Assembly (NCBI RefSeq): GCF_002303885.1
Contig: NZ_MRCM01000009.1
Coordinates: forward strand, 124,001 to 188,000
Direction of reading: 5' to 3'
DNA from: Flavobacterium sp. ACN2
GTDB taxonomy: Bacteria; Bacteroidota; Bacteroidia; Flavobacteriales; Flavobacteriaceae
Length of the DNA: 64,000 nt
Below are positions 43,675 through 53,774 of this stretch, piece after piece (the stretch's first letter is position 1; every line of letters begins with the position of its first letter). The notes beneath the pieces are model-generated. The model made no database searches. It was not told the DNA's origin and was given only the letters and a program-made list of their open reading frames with translations. Made by a program: the position numbers and the translations under genes.

Positions 43675-43717
43675 GAAGCAAGAAGAAAGCATTGGTCTTT
43701 CATCTTGCTTCTTTTTT
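43675..43717 (+). terminator. Second hairpin of the same GAAGCA type before the DUF3820 gene
   Basis: GAAGCAAGAAGAAAG (43675-43689) pairs with CTTTCATCTTGCTTC (43697-43711) with one mismatch, then TTTTTT. It resembles the hairpin at 43368, and ends 17 bases before the ATG at 43734. Confidence 0.65.
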
Positions 43718-43733
43718 CTACAACAAAAAAACT

Positions 43734-43967
43734 ATGGATCAAGACAAAAAACAACTCATAAAATTAGCGCACACCAAAATGCCTTTCGGGAAATACGAGG
43801 GAAAATATTTAATTGATTTACCTGAGTATTATGTTGTTTGGTATCATAATAAAGGATTTCCAAAAGGAGAGCTTGGTCAACAATTGCAGCTTATTTACGA
43901 ATTGAAATTGAATGGTTTAGAAGAATTAATTCGAAATATTAAGAAGCAATATCCGAAGCCGATATAA
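43734..43967 (+). CDS. Small DUF3820-type protein
   Basis: The 77-residue protein is MDQDKKQLIKLAHTKMPFG and onward, with GKYEGKYLIDLPEYYVVWY and FPKGELGQQL. This matches the small DUF3820 family of unknown function, which is common in Bacteroidota and gammaproteobacteria. The start is ATG 43734; a longer reading (43692) begins within a terminator hairpin and is rejected. There is no signal peptide, so a cytoplasmic location is expected. Its neighbours (a sugar operon upstream and pyrG downstream) give no clue to role. Confidence 0.78.
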   Translation: MDQDKKQLIKLAHTKMPFGKYEGKYLIDLPEYYVVWYHNKGFPKGELGQQLQLIYELKLNGLEELIRNIKKQYPKPI

Positions 43968-44135
43968 CATGCTTTTTGTGATTATGGGATTTTTATATAA
44001 TTAGATAAAATTTTCATTATAATGACTGAAAATCTTTTAAACAATAGATAAAAATTAATATATAGGAAGGTTTTCTTTTGATTTGAAAAAGCTAAAAAAT
44101 CAGCATTCTAAAATTCTAAAAATCTAAGAAGTCTA

Positions 44136-45824
<1,689 letters not shown>

Positions 45825-45903
45825 TTAATATTTTGAGAAGTTTGTAACTTTTGGGATAAACTCAGTACTAATAGACTTCAACGAATAACTTTTTTAAATT
45901 ATA

Positions 45904-47820
45904 ATGGAAGAAAAAAAATTAGACCTCAATTCAATCATTGGTTTTGTATTGATATTCGGAATTTTGATTTGGATAATGTATCAAAATCAGCCTTCTGAAA
46001 AAGAAATCGCTGCTGAAAAAGCCAAGAAAGAATTAGTTGCTAAACAAGAAGCACAATCAAAAGCAGATAAAGCTAAAACTGCGTCATTACCAGCTGCAGC
46101 TGTAACTCCTGGAGATACAGTTCAATTGGCTCAATTGCAAAAAACTTTAGGAGGATTTGCTTATTCTGCAACACTTCCTTCTGCAAAAGAAGCTTTTACT
46201 ACAATCGAAAATGAAAAATTAAAATTAAAGATTGCTAATAAAGGTGGGTATATTGTTGAAGCTACTTTAAAAGAATTCGAAAGATTTAAAAAAGGTTCTG
46301 GAGAGCTAGTTGAGTTAATCAAAAATAACAACTCAAATTTAAATTTACAGCTTCTTACTACAGACAATAGAACATTAAATTCTAAAGATTTGTATTTTGA
46401 ACCAACATTAGAAAAAATTGGTGCAGACCAAGTTTTATCTATGCGTTTGAAAGCTGGAGCTAATGAATTTTTAGAGTACAAATATGTTTTAAAACCAAAC
46501 GATTATTTAGTTGGTTTTGATATCCGTTCTCAAGGTTTGAACAGAGTTTTAAATTCTGCAAAACCAATTGATTTACAGTGGGATTTAAAAACATACAGAA
46601 ACGAAAAAAGTGTTTCTTATGAAAACCGTTTTGCTGAAGTTAATTATAAATATGGAGATGCAAAATACAGTTATGTAAATAATCATGGACAAGGAAAAGA
46701 AGAAACTCCTGAGAAATTAAGTTATGTAGCTTTCAAACAACATTTCTTTGCTACGATTTTATCTACAGAAAAACCTTTTGAGACTTCAAAATTACAATCT
46801 GATGATTTAGTTAAAGACGAAAAAATCGATACTGTTTTCACGAAACAGTTTAGAGCAAATTTACCTTTAGCATTTTCAAACGGAGAGATCGATTACAAAA
46901 TGAATTTGTACATGGGTCCTGTGGATTACAAAACACTAAAAGCTTACGATAAAAATTTCGATAAGATCATTCCATTAGGATGGGGGATTTTTGGATGGAT
47001 TAACAAATTAATCTTTATACCATTATTTGGATTCCTAAGTTCAACAGTAGGATTGTCGTTAGGAATTGCAATTATCATTTTTACGATTATCATCAAATTG
47101 GCTATGTCGCCAATTACTTATAAGTCATTTTTGTCTCAGGCTAAAATGAAAGTTTTAAGACCTGATATTGCTGAGTTGGGAGAGAAATTCAAAAAAGACC
47201 CAATGAAGAAACAACAGGAAACAATGAAGCTTTACAACAAAGCAGGTGTAAACCCAATGGCGGGATGTATTCCGGCATTGATTCAGTTGCCATTTATGTA
47301 CGCATCGTTCCAGTTTTTCCCTGCGGCATTTGAATTAAGACAAAAAAGTTTCCTTTGGGCAGACGATTTATCTTCTTTTGACTCTGTTATAAAATTACCA
47401 TTTACTATTCCGATGTACGGAGATCACATTAGTTTGTTTCCAATCTTGGCTGCAATTGCGATTTTTTTCTACATGAAAATGACTTCTGGAGATCAGCAAA
47501 TGGCAGCTCCTCAACAAGAAGGTATGCCAGATATGGCAAAAATGATGAAAATCATGATTTATGTTTCGCCATTAATGATGTTAATTTTCTTCAATAGTTA
47601 TGGTGCTGGATTGAGTTTGTACAACTTTATTTCAAACTTAATTACAATCGGAATTATGTTCGTAATCAAGAATTATATTGTAGACAGTGATAAAATTCAC
47701 GCTCAGATTCAAGAAAACAAACAAAGAGAGCCTAAGAAGCCAAGTAAGTTCCAACAGCGTCTTCAAGAAGTAATGGAACAACAGGAAGCAGCAAAAGCTC
47801 AGAATAAGAAAAAGAAGTAA
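45904..47820 (+). CDS. yidC: Membrane protein insertase YidC
   Basis: The 638-residue protein has an N-terminal membrane anchor (NSIIGFVLIFGILIWIMYQ), then a large periplasmic beta-domain (about 50-360). The conserved five-helix insertase core has LAMSPITYKSFLSQAKMKVL (about 398-417), GCIPALIQLPFMYASFQFFP, and the last pair of helices. The tail after residue 600 is rich in Lys and Gln (EQQEAAKAQNKKKK), as in species where it contacts the ribosome. YidC inserts and folds inner-membrane proteins with or without SecYEG. It is separated from pyrG by 79 bases and ends at a strong bidirectional terminator. Confidence 0.97.
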   Translation: MEEKKLDLNSIIGFVLIFGILIWIMYQNQPSEKEIAAEKAKKELVAKQEAQSKADKAKTASLPAAAVTPGDTVQLAQLQKTLGGFAYSATLPSAKEAFTTIENEKLKLKIANKGGYIVEATLKEFERFKKGSGELVELIKNNNSNLNLQLLTTDNRTLNSKDLYFEPTLEKIGADQVLSMRLKAGANEFLEYKYVLKPNDYLVGFDIRSQGLNRVLNSAKPIDLQWDLKTYRNEKSVSYENRFAEVNYKYGDAKYSYVNNHGQGKEETPEKLSYVAFKQHFFATILSTEKPFETSKLQSDDLVKDEKIDTVFTKQFRANLPLAFSNGEIDYKMNLYMGPVDYKTLKAYDKNFDKIIPLGWGIFGWINKLIFIPLFGFLSSTVGLSLGIAIIIFTIIIKLAMSPITYKSFLSQAKMKVLRPDIAELGEKFKKDPMKKQQETMKLYNKAGVNPMAGCIPALIQLPFMYASFQFFPAAFELRQKSFLWADDLSSFDSVIKLPFTIPMYGDHISLFPILAAIAIFFYMKMTSGDQQMAAPQQEGMPDMAKMMKIMIYVSPLMMLIFFNSYGAGLSLYNFISNLITIGIMFVIKNYIVDSDKIHAQIQENKQREPKKPSKFQQRLQEVMEQQEAAKAQNKKKK

Positions 47821-47840
47821 TTCTATATCAATAAAACAAA

Positions 47841-47875
47841 AAAAACCGTCTCGTTTTTTAACGAGACGGTTTTTT
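47841..47875. terminator. Bidirectional terminator between yidC and the fasciclin gene
   Basis: CCGTCTCGT (47846-47854) pairs perfectly with ACGAGACGG (47861-47869), with A-run before and T-run after, so it works on both strands. Confidence 0.93.
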
Positions 47876-47893
47876 ATTTACAATTAGTTGCGT

Positions 47894-48871
47894 TTAAAAT
47901 TTAGGTAATAAAACCTTGTCTATAACATGGATTATACCGTTTGAACATTGAACATCTGTTGCGATAATATTACTTACTCTATTATTGGTGTCAGTAATTT
48001 TTGCGCCTCCAGTAAGGCCAATGGTGAAACTTTGACTAGCAAAAGTATTAACTGCCTGTCCGTTTGTTAAAGAAGTCGATTGCACATTTGCACCAGCAAC
48101 CACATGATATTTCAGGGTAGTTTCTAAAACATTAGCAGGAATAGCAGAAAGGCCAGAGAATCCAGTCTCGGTTAAGAAACTTGCAAATGCAGCATTTGTG
48201 GGTGCAAAAACAGTAAAAGGAGAACTTGCCGTTCCAGATAATATTCCAACAAAACCAGATGCAGAGTTGTAGCTCAATGCTGTTACAAGTGTTGTGAAAT
48301 TTTTGTTAGCCACAGCATGGTTAACAATAGTAGGTAATCCTATTACACCATCAACCAAATGAATAACGCCATTTGAAGCTTCAATATCTGCAGTTGTTAC
48401 TGTTGCACCACCGTTTGCTTTTCCGCCATTAATATCAACTCCTGTGTTTTTTTCAAGATACATGCTTATAGTGTTTGAAGCCGAAGCATTTCCTTTGGCC
48501 AGAGTTTTTACATATCCGGTAGTAATCTCGCTAGATTTTACTTTTGTGCTTAAAACGTGGTTGAGTAGTATTTCTTTTAAAGCAGCAACAGGAACTGCGT
48601 TAAGATTAGCATAACCGTTTGCAGAGAGAAAAGCGCTAAAAGCTTTATTATTTGGCGCAAATACTGTATAAGAGCCAGAAGAGTTCAATGTAGCAGCTAG
48701 ATCTGCTTTTTCTAAAGCAGCAACTAAACTGCTAAGATCAGGATTTGCTTTCGCAATAGATAGAATCGTTTGTGAGGTCTGTTGCGAGTCATCGTCATCA
48801 TTATTACATGAAATGCTGACGAAAGCAATTAATGCTAAAAAAGCAATTAATTTAATTTTGAATGTTTTCAT
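47894..48871 (-). CDS. Lipoprotein with two fasciclin domains
   Basis: The 325-residue lipoprotein (lipobox FVSISC, Cys22, then an Asp-rich linker DDDD) carries two fasciclin/FAS1 domains at about 35-180 and 185-325. Each has the FAPNNKAF or FAPTNAAF motif and a YH-type motif in the second half (KYHVVAG). FAS1 domains mediate adhesion or matrix binding. The final strand of each repeat has GIIHVIDKVLLP or GVIHLVDGVIGLP. It is probably surface-exposed because of the lipobox followed by acidic residues. Convergent with yidC, it shares the terminator at 47841. Confidence 0.92.
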   Translation of the reverse strand: MKTFKIKLIAFLALIAFVSISCNNDDDDSQQTSQTILSIAKANPDLSSLVAALEKADLAATLNSSGSYTVFAPNNKAFSAFLSANGYANLNAVPVAALKEILLNHVLSTKVKSSEITTGYVKTLAKGNASASNTISMYLEKNTGVDINGGKANGGATVTTADIEASNGVIHLVDGVIGLPTIVNHAVANKNFTTLVTALSYNSASGFVGILSGTASSPFTVFAPTNAAFASFLTETGFSGLSAIPANVLETTLKYHVVAGANVQSTSLTNGQAVNTFASQSFTIGLTGGAKITDTNNRVSNIIATDVQCSNGIIHVIDKVLLPKF

Positions 48872-49116
48872 AATATAGTTTTTAGTTTGTTAGGCTAAAT
48901 TATGAGCTTTTGTTTAATTTTATTTACATAATGTTAAACAAAAGTTATATTCATTACATGTTTTACTTGCGTTATTTGTTGTTTTTATAGTGTTGATTTT
49001 TAGTTGTTTATGTTGGTTTAGTTCTGGTTTTATTATTCGTAGGTCTAAATTTTGTTTAACAAAATTTTAAATAGTATTTAAGACTTTAAAAATCGGTAAA
49101 AAAGTAAAATTGGTTA

Positions 49117-49124
49117 TACTTTTG
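49117..49124 (+). promoter_or_regulatory. -7 promoter element of the 49169 gene
   Basis: TACTTTTG, an exact TAnnTTTG match, 44 bases before the ATG. No TTG at the expected distance was found. Confidence 0.45.
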
Positions 49125-49168
49125 CAATAATAAAACACGCTTTTTAATGTTATAAAGAAAAACAGTTT

Positions 49169-49879
49169 ATGAAAAAAATTTGGATTTTATTTCTAATTAC
49201 TACAGCAGCTTTTTCTCAAGAAACCAATAAAGTTGACGCGGCTGGAAAAAAAGACGGACTTTGGAAAGGGACTTATGCTGAATCTAAACGACCTCGCTAC
49301 GAAGGAAATTTTGATCATGGAAAGGAAACTGGTGTTTTTAAATTTTTTGATGATACTAAAAAAGGTGATGTCTTAGCAACAAGAGATTTTAGTGCCAATG
49401 ATGGAAGTTCGTATACTGTCTTTTTTGATCAAAATAAAAACAAAGTAAGCGAAGGAAAAGAGATAGGAAAAGCTCGCGAAGGGGAATGGAAATATTACCA
49501 TAAAGCTTCTAAAGTTTTAATGGCGGTTGAGAATTATAAAAATGGAAGATTAGAAGGTTTAAAAACTGTTTATTATCCTAATGCGCAAATTGCGGAAGAG
49601 ATGACTTATAAAAATGGTTTAAAGGAAGGGCCCTATAAAAAAATAGGGCAGGACGGAACGCTTCTTGAAGAATCGAACTTTGTAAATAATGAATACAATG
49701 GTGCAGCTGTTTTTTATGATTCAGATAAGTCTGTTGCTTCTAAAGGAAAGTTTATAAATGGTAAAAAAGCTGGAATCTGGCAGTTTTACCAAAAAGGAAA
49801 ATTAGTGAAAGAAGTAAATATGAGTGATCCTAAAAACACGAATAAAGCTTCTGAAAAAGGACCAGCGCCAAAAAAATAA
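49169..49879 (+). CDS. Exported MORN-type repeat protein (YwqK-like)
   Basis: The 236-residue protein has a signal peptide (ends TTAAFSQ). It has repeated short beta units of the form GxWxxYxxxGxLxxExxYxNGxxxG, for example KKDGLWKGTYAESKRPRYEG and GEWKYYHKASKVLMAVENY. This is the MORN_2/YwqK-like repeat. YwqK was named as an antitoxin in Bacillus, but exported Bacteroidota members are of unknown function and no toxin gene lies next to this one. It probably acts in the periplasm or on the outer surface. The C-terminus is a charged tail (KGPAPKK). Confidence 0.8.
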   Translation: MKKIWILFLITTAAFSQETNKVDAAGKKDGLWKGTYAESKRPRYEGNFDHGKETGVFKFFDDTKKGDVLATRDFSANDGSSYTVFFDQNKNKVSEGKEIGKAREGEWKYYHKASKVLMAVENYKNGRLEGLKTVYYPNAQIAEEMTYKNGLKEGPYKKIGQDGTLLEESNFVNNEYNGAAVFYDSDKSVASKGKFINGKKAGIWQFYQKGKLVKEVNMSDPKNTNKASEKGPAPKK

Positions 49880-49938
49880 TAGTTTGAAAAGCTCAGAATT
49901 CATTCCTTAAAAATAAAATAGGTAAAGAATAAATTGTT

Positions 49939-49946
49939 TACTTTTG
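49939..49946 (+). promoter_or_regulatory. -7 promoter element of the DUF4956 gene
   Basis: TACTTTTG exactly matches TAnnTTTG and ends 22 bases before the ATG at 49969. No TTG is present at the usual distance. Confidence 0.45.
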
Positions 49947-49968
49947 AGTAACCAATTTATTCTAACCA

Positions 49969-50526
49969 ATGGATTTACAAGAGCTTTTAGGACGATTTTT
50001 ACTGTTGTTTTTTTCGATTTTGGTTTTGTATTTTTTCTCCAACAGAAAAGATAATGCTACTATAAATCCGTTAATGGTTATTGTGGGACTTTGTACTTTT
50101 TCCCTTTGTTATCTTTTTACCAAAATAGAAATTGGAGTGGGAATTGGTTTTGGTCTTTTTGCTATTTTTTCGATACTTCGATTTAGAACACAATCTTTCA
50201 CGGTAAATGCTATCATCTTTCTTTTTGCCACAATTACATTGTCAATTCTGGACATTATGTATCCGTTTGAAAAGATTGAATTATTGCTGTTTTTTCAAAT
50301 TATTATTATCGGATTTTATATTGCCGCTTCGGTTATTGTCAATAAAAAAGCTTCAAAATATCTGAATTCTGTAGATGTGAAAATTCCGCTTGACGATGAT
50401 TTTTCTTTAAACTCAGAAGTAATACGAAAATCAATTCAGCAGAAAATTAAGATTGAAGATTTCGACTTTAGAATTGTACTAATCAATACGGCAAGCAATG
50501 AAATAGATTTATTAGTATTCTATTAA
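49969..50526 (+). CDS. DUF4956-type membrane protein
   Basis: The 185-residue protein has about four transmembrane helices in the first 120 residues. GFGLFAIFSILRFRTQSFTV (about 63-82) is diagnostic of DUF4956, and VNKKASKYLNSVDVKIPLD forms the start of a soluble C-terminal region. DUF4956 proteins often neighbour polyphosphate-polymerase-like (VTC) or CotH genes, but neither is here. The last four bases overlap the stop of the dikinase-like gene on the other strand (50523-50526). Function is unknown. Confidence 0.8.
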   Translation: MDLQELLGRFLLLFFSILVLYFFSNRKDNATINPLMVIVGLCTFSLCYLFTKIEIGVGIGFGLFAIFSILRFRTQSFTVNAIIFLFATITLSILDIMYPFEKIELLLFFQIIIIGFYIAASVIVNKKASKYLNSVDVKIPLDDDFSLNSEVIRKSIQQKIKIEDFDFRIVLINTASNEIDLLVFY

Positions 50527-52400
50527 TCGTTGAATGGACGGACTTGTTTGATGTACAAATCTCTTTTTTCGCCCACAATTTTAAATTCAATATCTACCGG
50601 ATGAAATTGGTTTTTGCGCCAATAGCGATACATTTTGGTTTCAATTTTTTTGCTGGCATCGTATAGATTACTCATTTCTTTTCGAGTCATCAACGGTTCA
50701 TTATCATTCAAATTAGAATTGGAAGTATAATCAATATCAAAATCGGTTTCATCTTTACCGTCATTGAAATGATAGGCTACAAACTGTTCGCAGATTTCTC
50801 CTTTTTCGGGTTTTACAACCGAATTTTCTCCCTTTTGAACATTGACCGTAATTCCAGGAAAGTTTTCTCTAAATATATTTTTGGTAATAATTACGCCATT
50901 TGCCAATTCATCAGGAAAAGAGCGATGCACCAAAACGCCCATTGCAATATTTTGCTGATCAATTCCAAAAAGTTCTCGTTCGTTATACGAGGCTTCATTC
51001 CAGACACTTGCCCAGACTTGTTTTATGGCTTTTTCGAAAGTTTTGATTGAATCGCCTAAAATTCCGGTTTTAGAATCGTACAATCCAGCGCCATTAAAAT
51101 CATCTAAATCTTCTGCATTCGTAGACGAACGAAATCTGAAGTTTTTAAATTTGGCGTCTTTAAAAGCAATATTCAATTTAGATATTAATTCAGGATCAAT
51201 AGGTTCTTTTTTGATAGCGTCTCTAATTTTTTTAAGCTGTTTATTTATCCAAATCGCAGAATCTTTTTGTGGGAAAGCTAAAAGCTCTGCAATTAATGGA
51301 GAAATAGCAGGGGTCTGAATATGTTTTGTATAATAGTAAAACGGAATAGCATGTGCATTTTCGGGAACTTTAAAGGAAATCTCTTTAGAAATGGCAATTA
51401 AATAGGCCATGTTTTGTGCTTTTGAACCGATATAGTTAATTCCCTTTTTTGGAATTTCAGATAAATTGACCAATTCTGTAACGCTATTGTCTATAAATAG
51501 CTTTTTCTTTTTTCCAGGAGACTTTGTTGGAATTTTTTTAGTGGTTTCTTTAATAAAAAAAGTATCGACTTCAATTTTTATTTCTACTTTTTTAGAAAGC
51601 AGCCTTTTGATGTTGTTGTCTTTTTCAATATCCGTATATGCCATTATCGGAATCTTTCTGTTTTTTCCTAAAAGAACCAAATGGCTTAATGGAGTTTGAA
51701 GTTCATTTACAATAATTCCTCGCACATTTGGGAGAATATCAGGCGTTCCATCCAAAATGATAATCTCGTCAGAACTAGGTTTTAAAGTTTCTAAATCTTT
51801 GATTTTGTATTGCTGCAAAATCCCAATACTACTTCCGCGAACAACTTCCTGATATTTTAATTCTCCAAAAATATAATCAGATTTCACGCATGGAATTTTG
51901 AATTCTTCACGTTGGAACCAATTCATCATTTCTGGATTGTTCAGATAAAATTTCAGTTTTTCTCCAATAAAAGTAGAATTTTTGACCATAGTAAAAAAAC
52001 GTTCAATCAGTGGTAGAGGCATATGATCGGATGCAGCGAGTTCAAAAATCCATTTGTCTGTTCCTTTAATGTGATTTAAATTTCCGAGAAGAAAATCTCT
52101 ATTCTTTTCAGTGTTGCTATAGTTCTCATTATTGAAGACTTCTAAATCATGGCTGTATCCCAAATAATTAACTACAAAATCGTAATGAAGCAAAATAATA
52201 CTGCTGTTGAAATAATACATTTTTTGTTTTCTGAGATCGTAAATGACTTTTACTGATTCAATATTCGAAAATTTATCAGACAAAGGTTTTCCTCTAAATG
52301 CTTTGTAAGCTTCATAATTTGGCAAAGATGCGCTGAATCGCTGCGCACTTAACGAAGTTAATACGAAAAGGAAAAACAAGCTATAAATGTATTTTTTCAT
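50523..52400 (-). CDS. Exported PEP-synthase/GWD-like dikinase-fold protein
   Basis: The 625-residue protein has a signal peptide (MKKYIYSLFFLFVLTSLSAQ), unusual for a dikinase. Residues about 225-260 (GIIVNELQTPLSHLVLLGKN) resemble the phosphohistidine swivelling domain, with the histidine in LSH. From about 325 (YIGSKAQNMAYLIAI) to the end lies the PEP/pyruvate-binding ATP-grasp domain, with FRSSTNAEDLDDFNGAGLYD and the final LYIKQVRPF. In PEP synthase the ATP-grasp domain comes first, whereas here the His domain precedes it, as in glucan water dikinase. An exported ATP-using enzyme would be strange, so it may be a repurposed binding protein. The stop overlaps the DUF4956 stop by four bases, tail to tail. 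Confidence 0.72.
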   Translation of the reverse strand: MKKYIYSLFFLFVLTSLSAQRFSASLPNYEAYKAFRGKPLSDKFSNIESVKVIYDLRKQKMYYFNSSIILLHYDFVVNYLGYSHDLEVFNNENYSNTEKNRDFLLGNLNHIKGTDKWIFELAASDHMPLPLIERFFTMVKNSTFIGEKLKFYLNNPEMMNWFQREEFKIPCVKSDYIFGELKYQEVVRGSSIGILQQYKIKDLETLKPSSDEIIILDGTPDILPNVRGIIVNELQTPLSHLVLLGKNRKIPIMAYTDIEKDNNIKRLLSKKVEIKIEVDTFFIKETTKKIPTKSPGKKKKLFIDNSVTELVNLSEIPKKGINYIGSKAQNMAYLIAISKEISFKVPENAHAIPFYYYTKHIQTPAISPLIAELLAFPQKDSAIWINKQLKKIRDAIKKEPIDPELISKLNIAFKDAKFKNFRFRSSTNAEDLDDFNGAGLYDSKTGILGDSIKTFEKAIKQVWASVWNEASYNERELFGIDQQNIAMGVLVHRSFPDELANGVIITKNIFRENFPGITVNVQKGENSVVKPEKGEICEQFVAYHFNDGKDETDFDIDYTSNSNLNDNEPLMTRKEMSNLYDASKKIETKMYRYWRKNQFHPVDIEFKIVGEKRDLYIKQVRPFND

Positions 52401-52507
52401 AGAATAAAAATGGATGATTAAATGTACTTAAAAAAGTAATAAGTTTTATCTACTGCGGGATTGCTTAAAGTAATGAAAACCATGGTGAAATTTTCTATTA
52501 TTTGGCG

Positions 52508-52515
52508 TACCTTTG
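52508..52515 (+). promoter_or_regulatory. -7 promoter element of mnmA
   Basis: TACCTTTG matches TAnnTTTG and ends 27 bases before the mnmA ATG. A GTG, not TTG, occurs near the -33 position. Confidence 0.5.
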
Positions 52516-52542
52516 CAACCTTAAAAAATTAAACTTTTCAAA

Positions 52543-53730
52543 ATGAAACGAGTAGTTGTTGGACTTTCAGGTGGAGTAGATTCTAGTGTTGCAGCGTATT
52601 TATTGCAACAGCAGGGATACGAAGTTATTGGCCTTTTTATGAAAAACTGGCACGATGACTCTGTTACTATTTCTAACGAATGTCCTTGGCTGGAAGACAG
52701 TAATGATGCTTTGCTTGTGGCTGAAAAATTAGGCATACCGTTTCAAACTGTTGATTTAAGCGAGGAATACAAAGAAAAAATTGTTGATTATATGTTCAAC
52801 GAATACGAAAAAGGAAGAACTCCAAATCCTGACGTGCTTTGTAACCGCGAAATCAAATTTGATGTGTTTATGAAAATCGCTTTAAGTCTTGGAGCGGATT
52901 ATGTGGCAACGGGACATTATTGTCAAAAAAGCGAAATTGAGGTAGACGGAAAACCAGTTTACCAACTAGTTGCTGGAGTTGACAATAATAAAGATCAATC
53001 GTATTTTTTATGCCAATTGTCTCAAGAACAATTGTCTAAAGCTTTGTTTCCTATTGGAGCTTTAACAAAACCAGAAGTGCGCGAAATTGCTGCTGAAATG
53101 GAATTGGTTACAGCAGAAAAGAAAGATTCACAAGGTTTATGTTTTATTGGAAAAGTTCGTCTTCCAGAATTTTTACAGCAAAAATTACAGCCAAAAGATG
53201 GTAAAATTGTTCAAGTAGATAAAAATGATCCGATTTATACTTCTGAAAAATCAGCTGAACTTTCTTTGGAAGAAAGATTAAAGTTAGAATCTCAAAAACT
53301 AGACTATCTTTCAACAATGGGAAAAGTGGTTGGAAAACACCAAGGGGCTCATTATTTTACAGTTGGACAAAGAAAAGGTCTAAATGTAGGAGGAACAACA
53401 GATCCTTTATTTGTAATTGCAACCGATGTAGAAACTAATACTATCTATACAGGTTTATCAAGCCAACATCCTGGATTATTTAAAAAAGCACTTTTTGTTG
53501 GAAAATCTGAAGTTCATTGGATTAGAGAAGATATGACTTTGAAAGCTGGTGAGAAAATGGAAGTGATGGCTAGAATTCGTTACCGTCAGCCTCTTCAAAA
53601 AGCTGTTTTACATCAATTTGAAGACGGAATGTACGTAGAGTTTGAAGAACCACAGTCTGCTATTACAGAAGGACAGTTTGTTGCTTGGTATTTAGAAAAT
53701 GAATTAGTTGGTTCGGGAGTAATTTCTTAG
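52543..53730 (+). CDS. mnmA: tRNA 2-thiouridine(34) synthase MnmA
   Basis: The enzyme puts sulfur on U34 of tRNA for Lys, Glu and Gln, using ATP and a persulfide carrier. The 395-residue protein has the PP-loop [15 protein letters not shown] (about 6-20), the catalytic cysteine in [10 protein letters not shown] (near residue 101) and the second cysteine in GLCFIGKV (near 202). An insertion of about 30 residues follows [11 protein letters not shown] ([18 protein letters not shown] and on) and separates it from the E. coli form; I believe it is usual in Bacteroidota. The C-terminal beta-barrel ends [11 protein letters not shown]. The start ([13 protein letters not shown]) is the family start. 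Confidence 0.96.
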   Translation: MKRVVVGLSGGVDSSVAAYLLQQQGYEVIGLFMKNWHDDSVTISNECPWLEDSNDALLVAEKLGIPFQTVDLSEEYKEKIVDYMFNEYEKGRTPNPDVLCNREIKFDVFMKIALSLGADYVATGHYCQKSEIEVDGKPVYQLVAGVDNNKDQSYFLCQLSQEQLSKALFPIGALTKPEVREIAAEMELVTAEKKDSQGLCFIGKVRLPEFLQQKLQPKDGKIVQVDKNDPIYTSEKSAELSLEERLKLESQKLDYLSTMGKVVGKHQGAHYFTVGQRKGLNVGGTTDPLFVIATDVETNTIYTGLSSQHPGLFKKALFVGKSEVHWIREDMTLKAGEKMEVMARIRYRQPLQKAVLHQFEDGMYVEFEEPQSAITEGQFVAWYLENELVGSGVIS

Positions 53731-53774
53731 CTTTATACTTTATTTGGGAGAAGATCCCTAAAAAGTATAGATGA

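Noticed and set aside
43692..43733. Longer start of the DUF3820-type protein
   Set aside because: The added codons lie in the right arm and T-run of a hairpin; the ATG at 43734 fits the family start.
45845..45853. TAACTTTTG as promoter of yidC
   Set aside because: Spacing between TA and TTTG is three bases instead of two and no TTG lies upstream at the right distance, so support was too weak.
49169..49879. Toxin-antitoxin system based on YwqK-like similarity
   Set aside because: The protein is exported and has no adjacent toxin-like gene; the name comes from distant repeat similarity.
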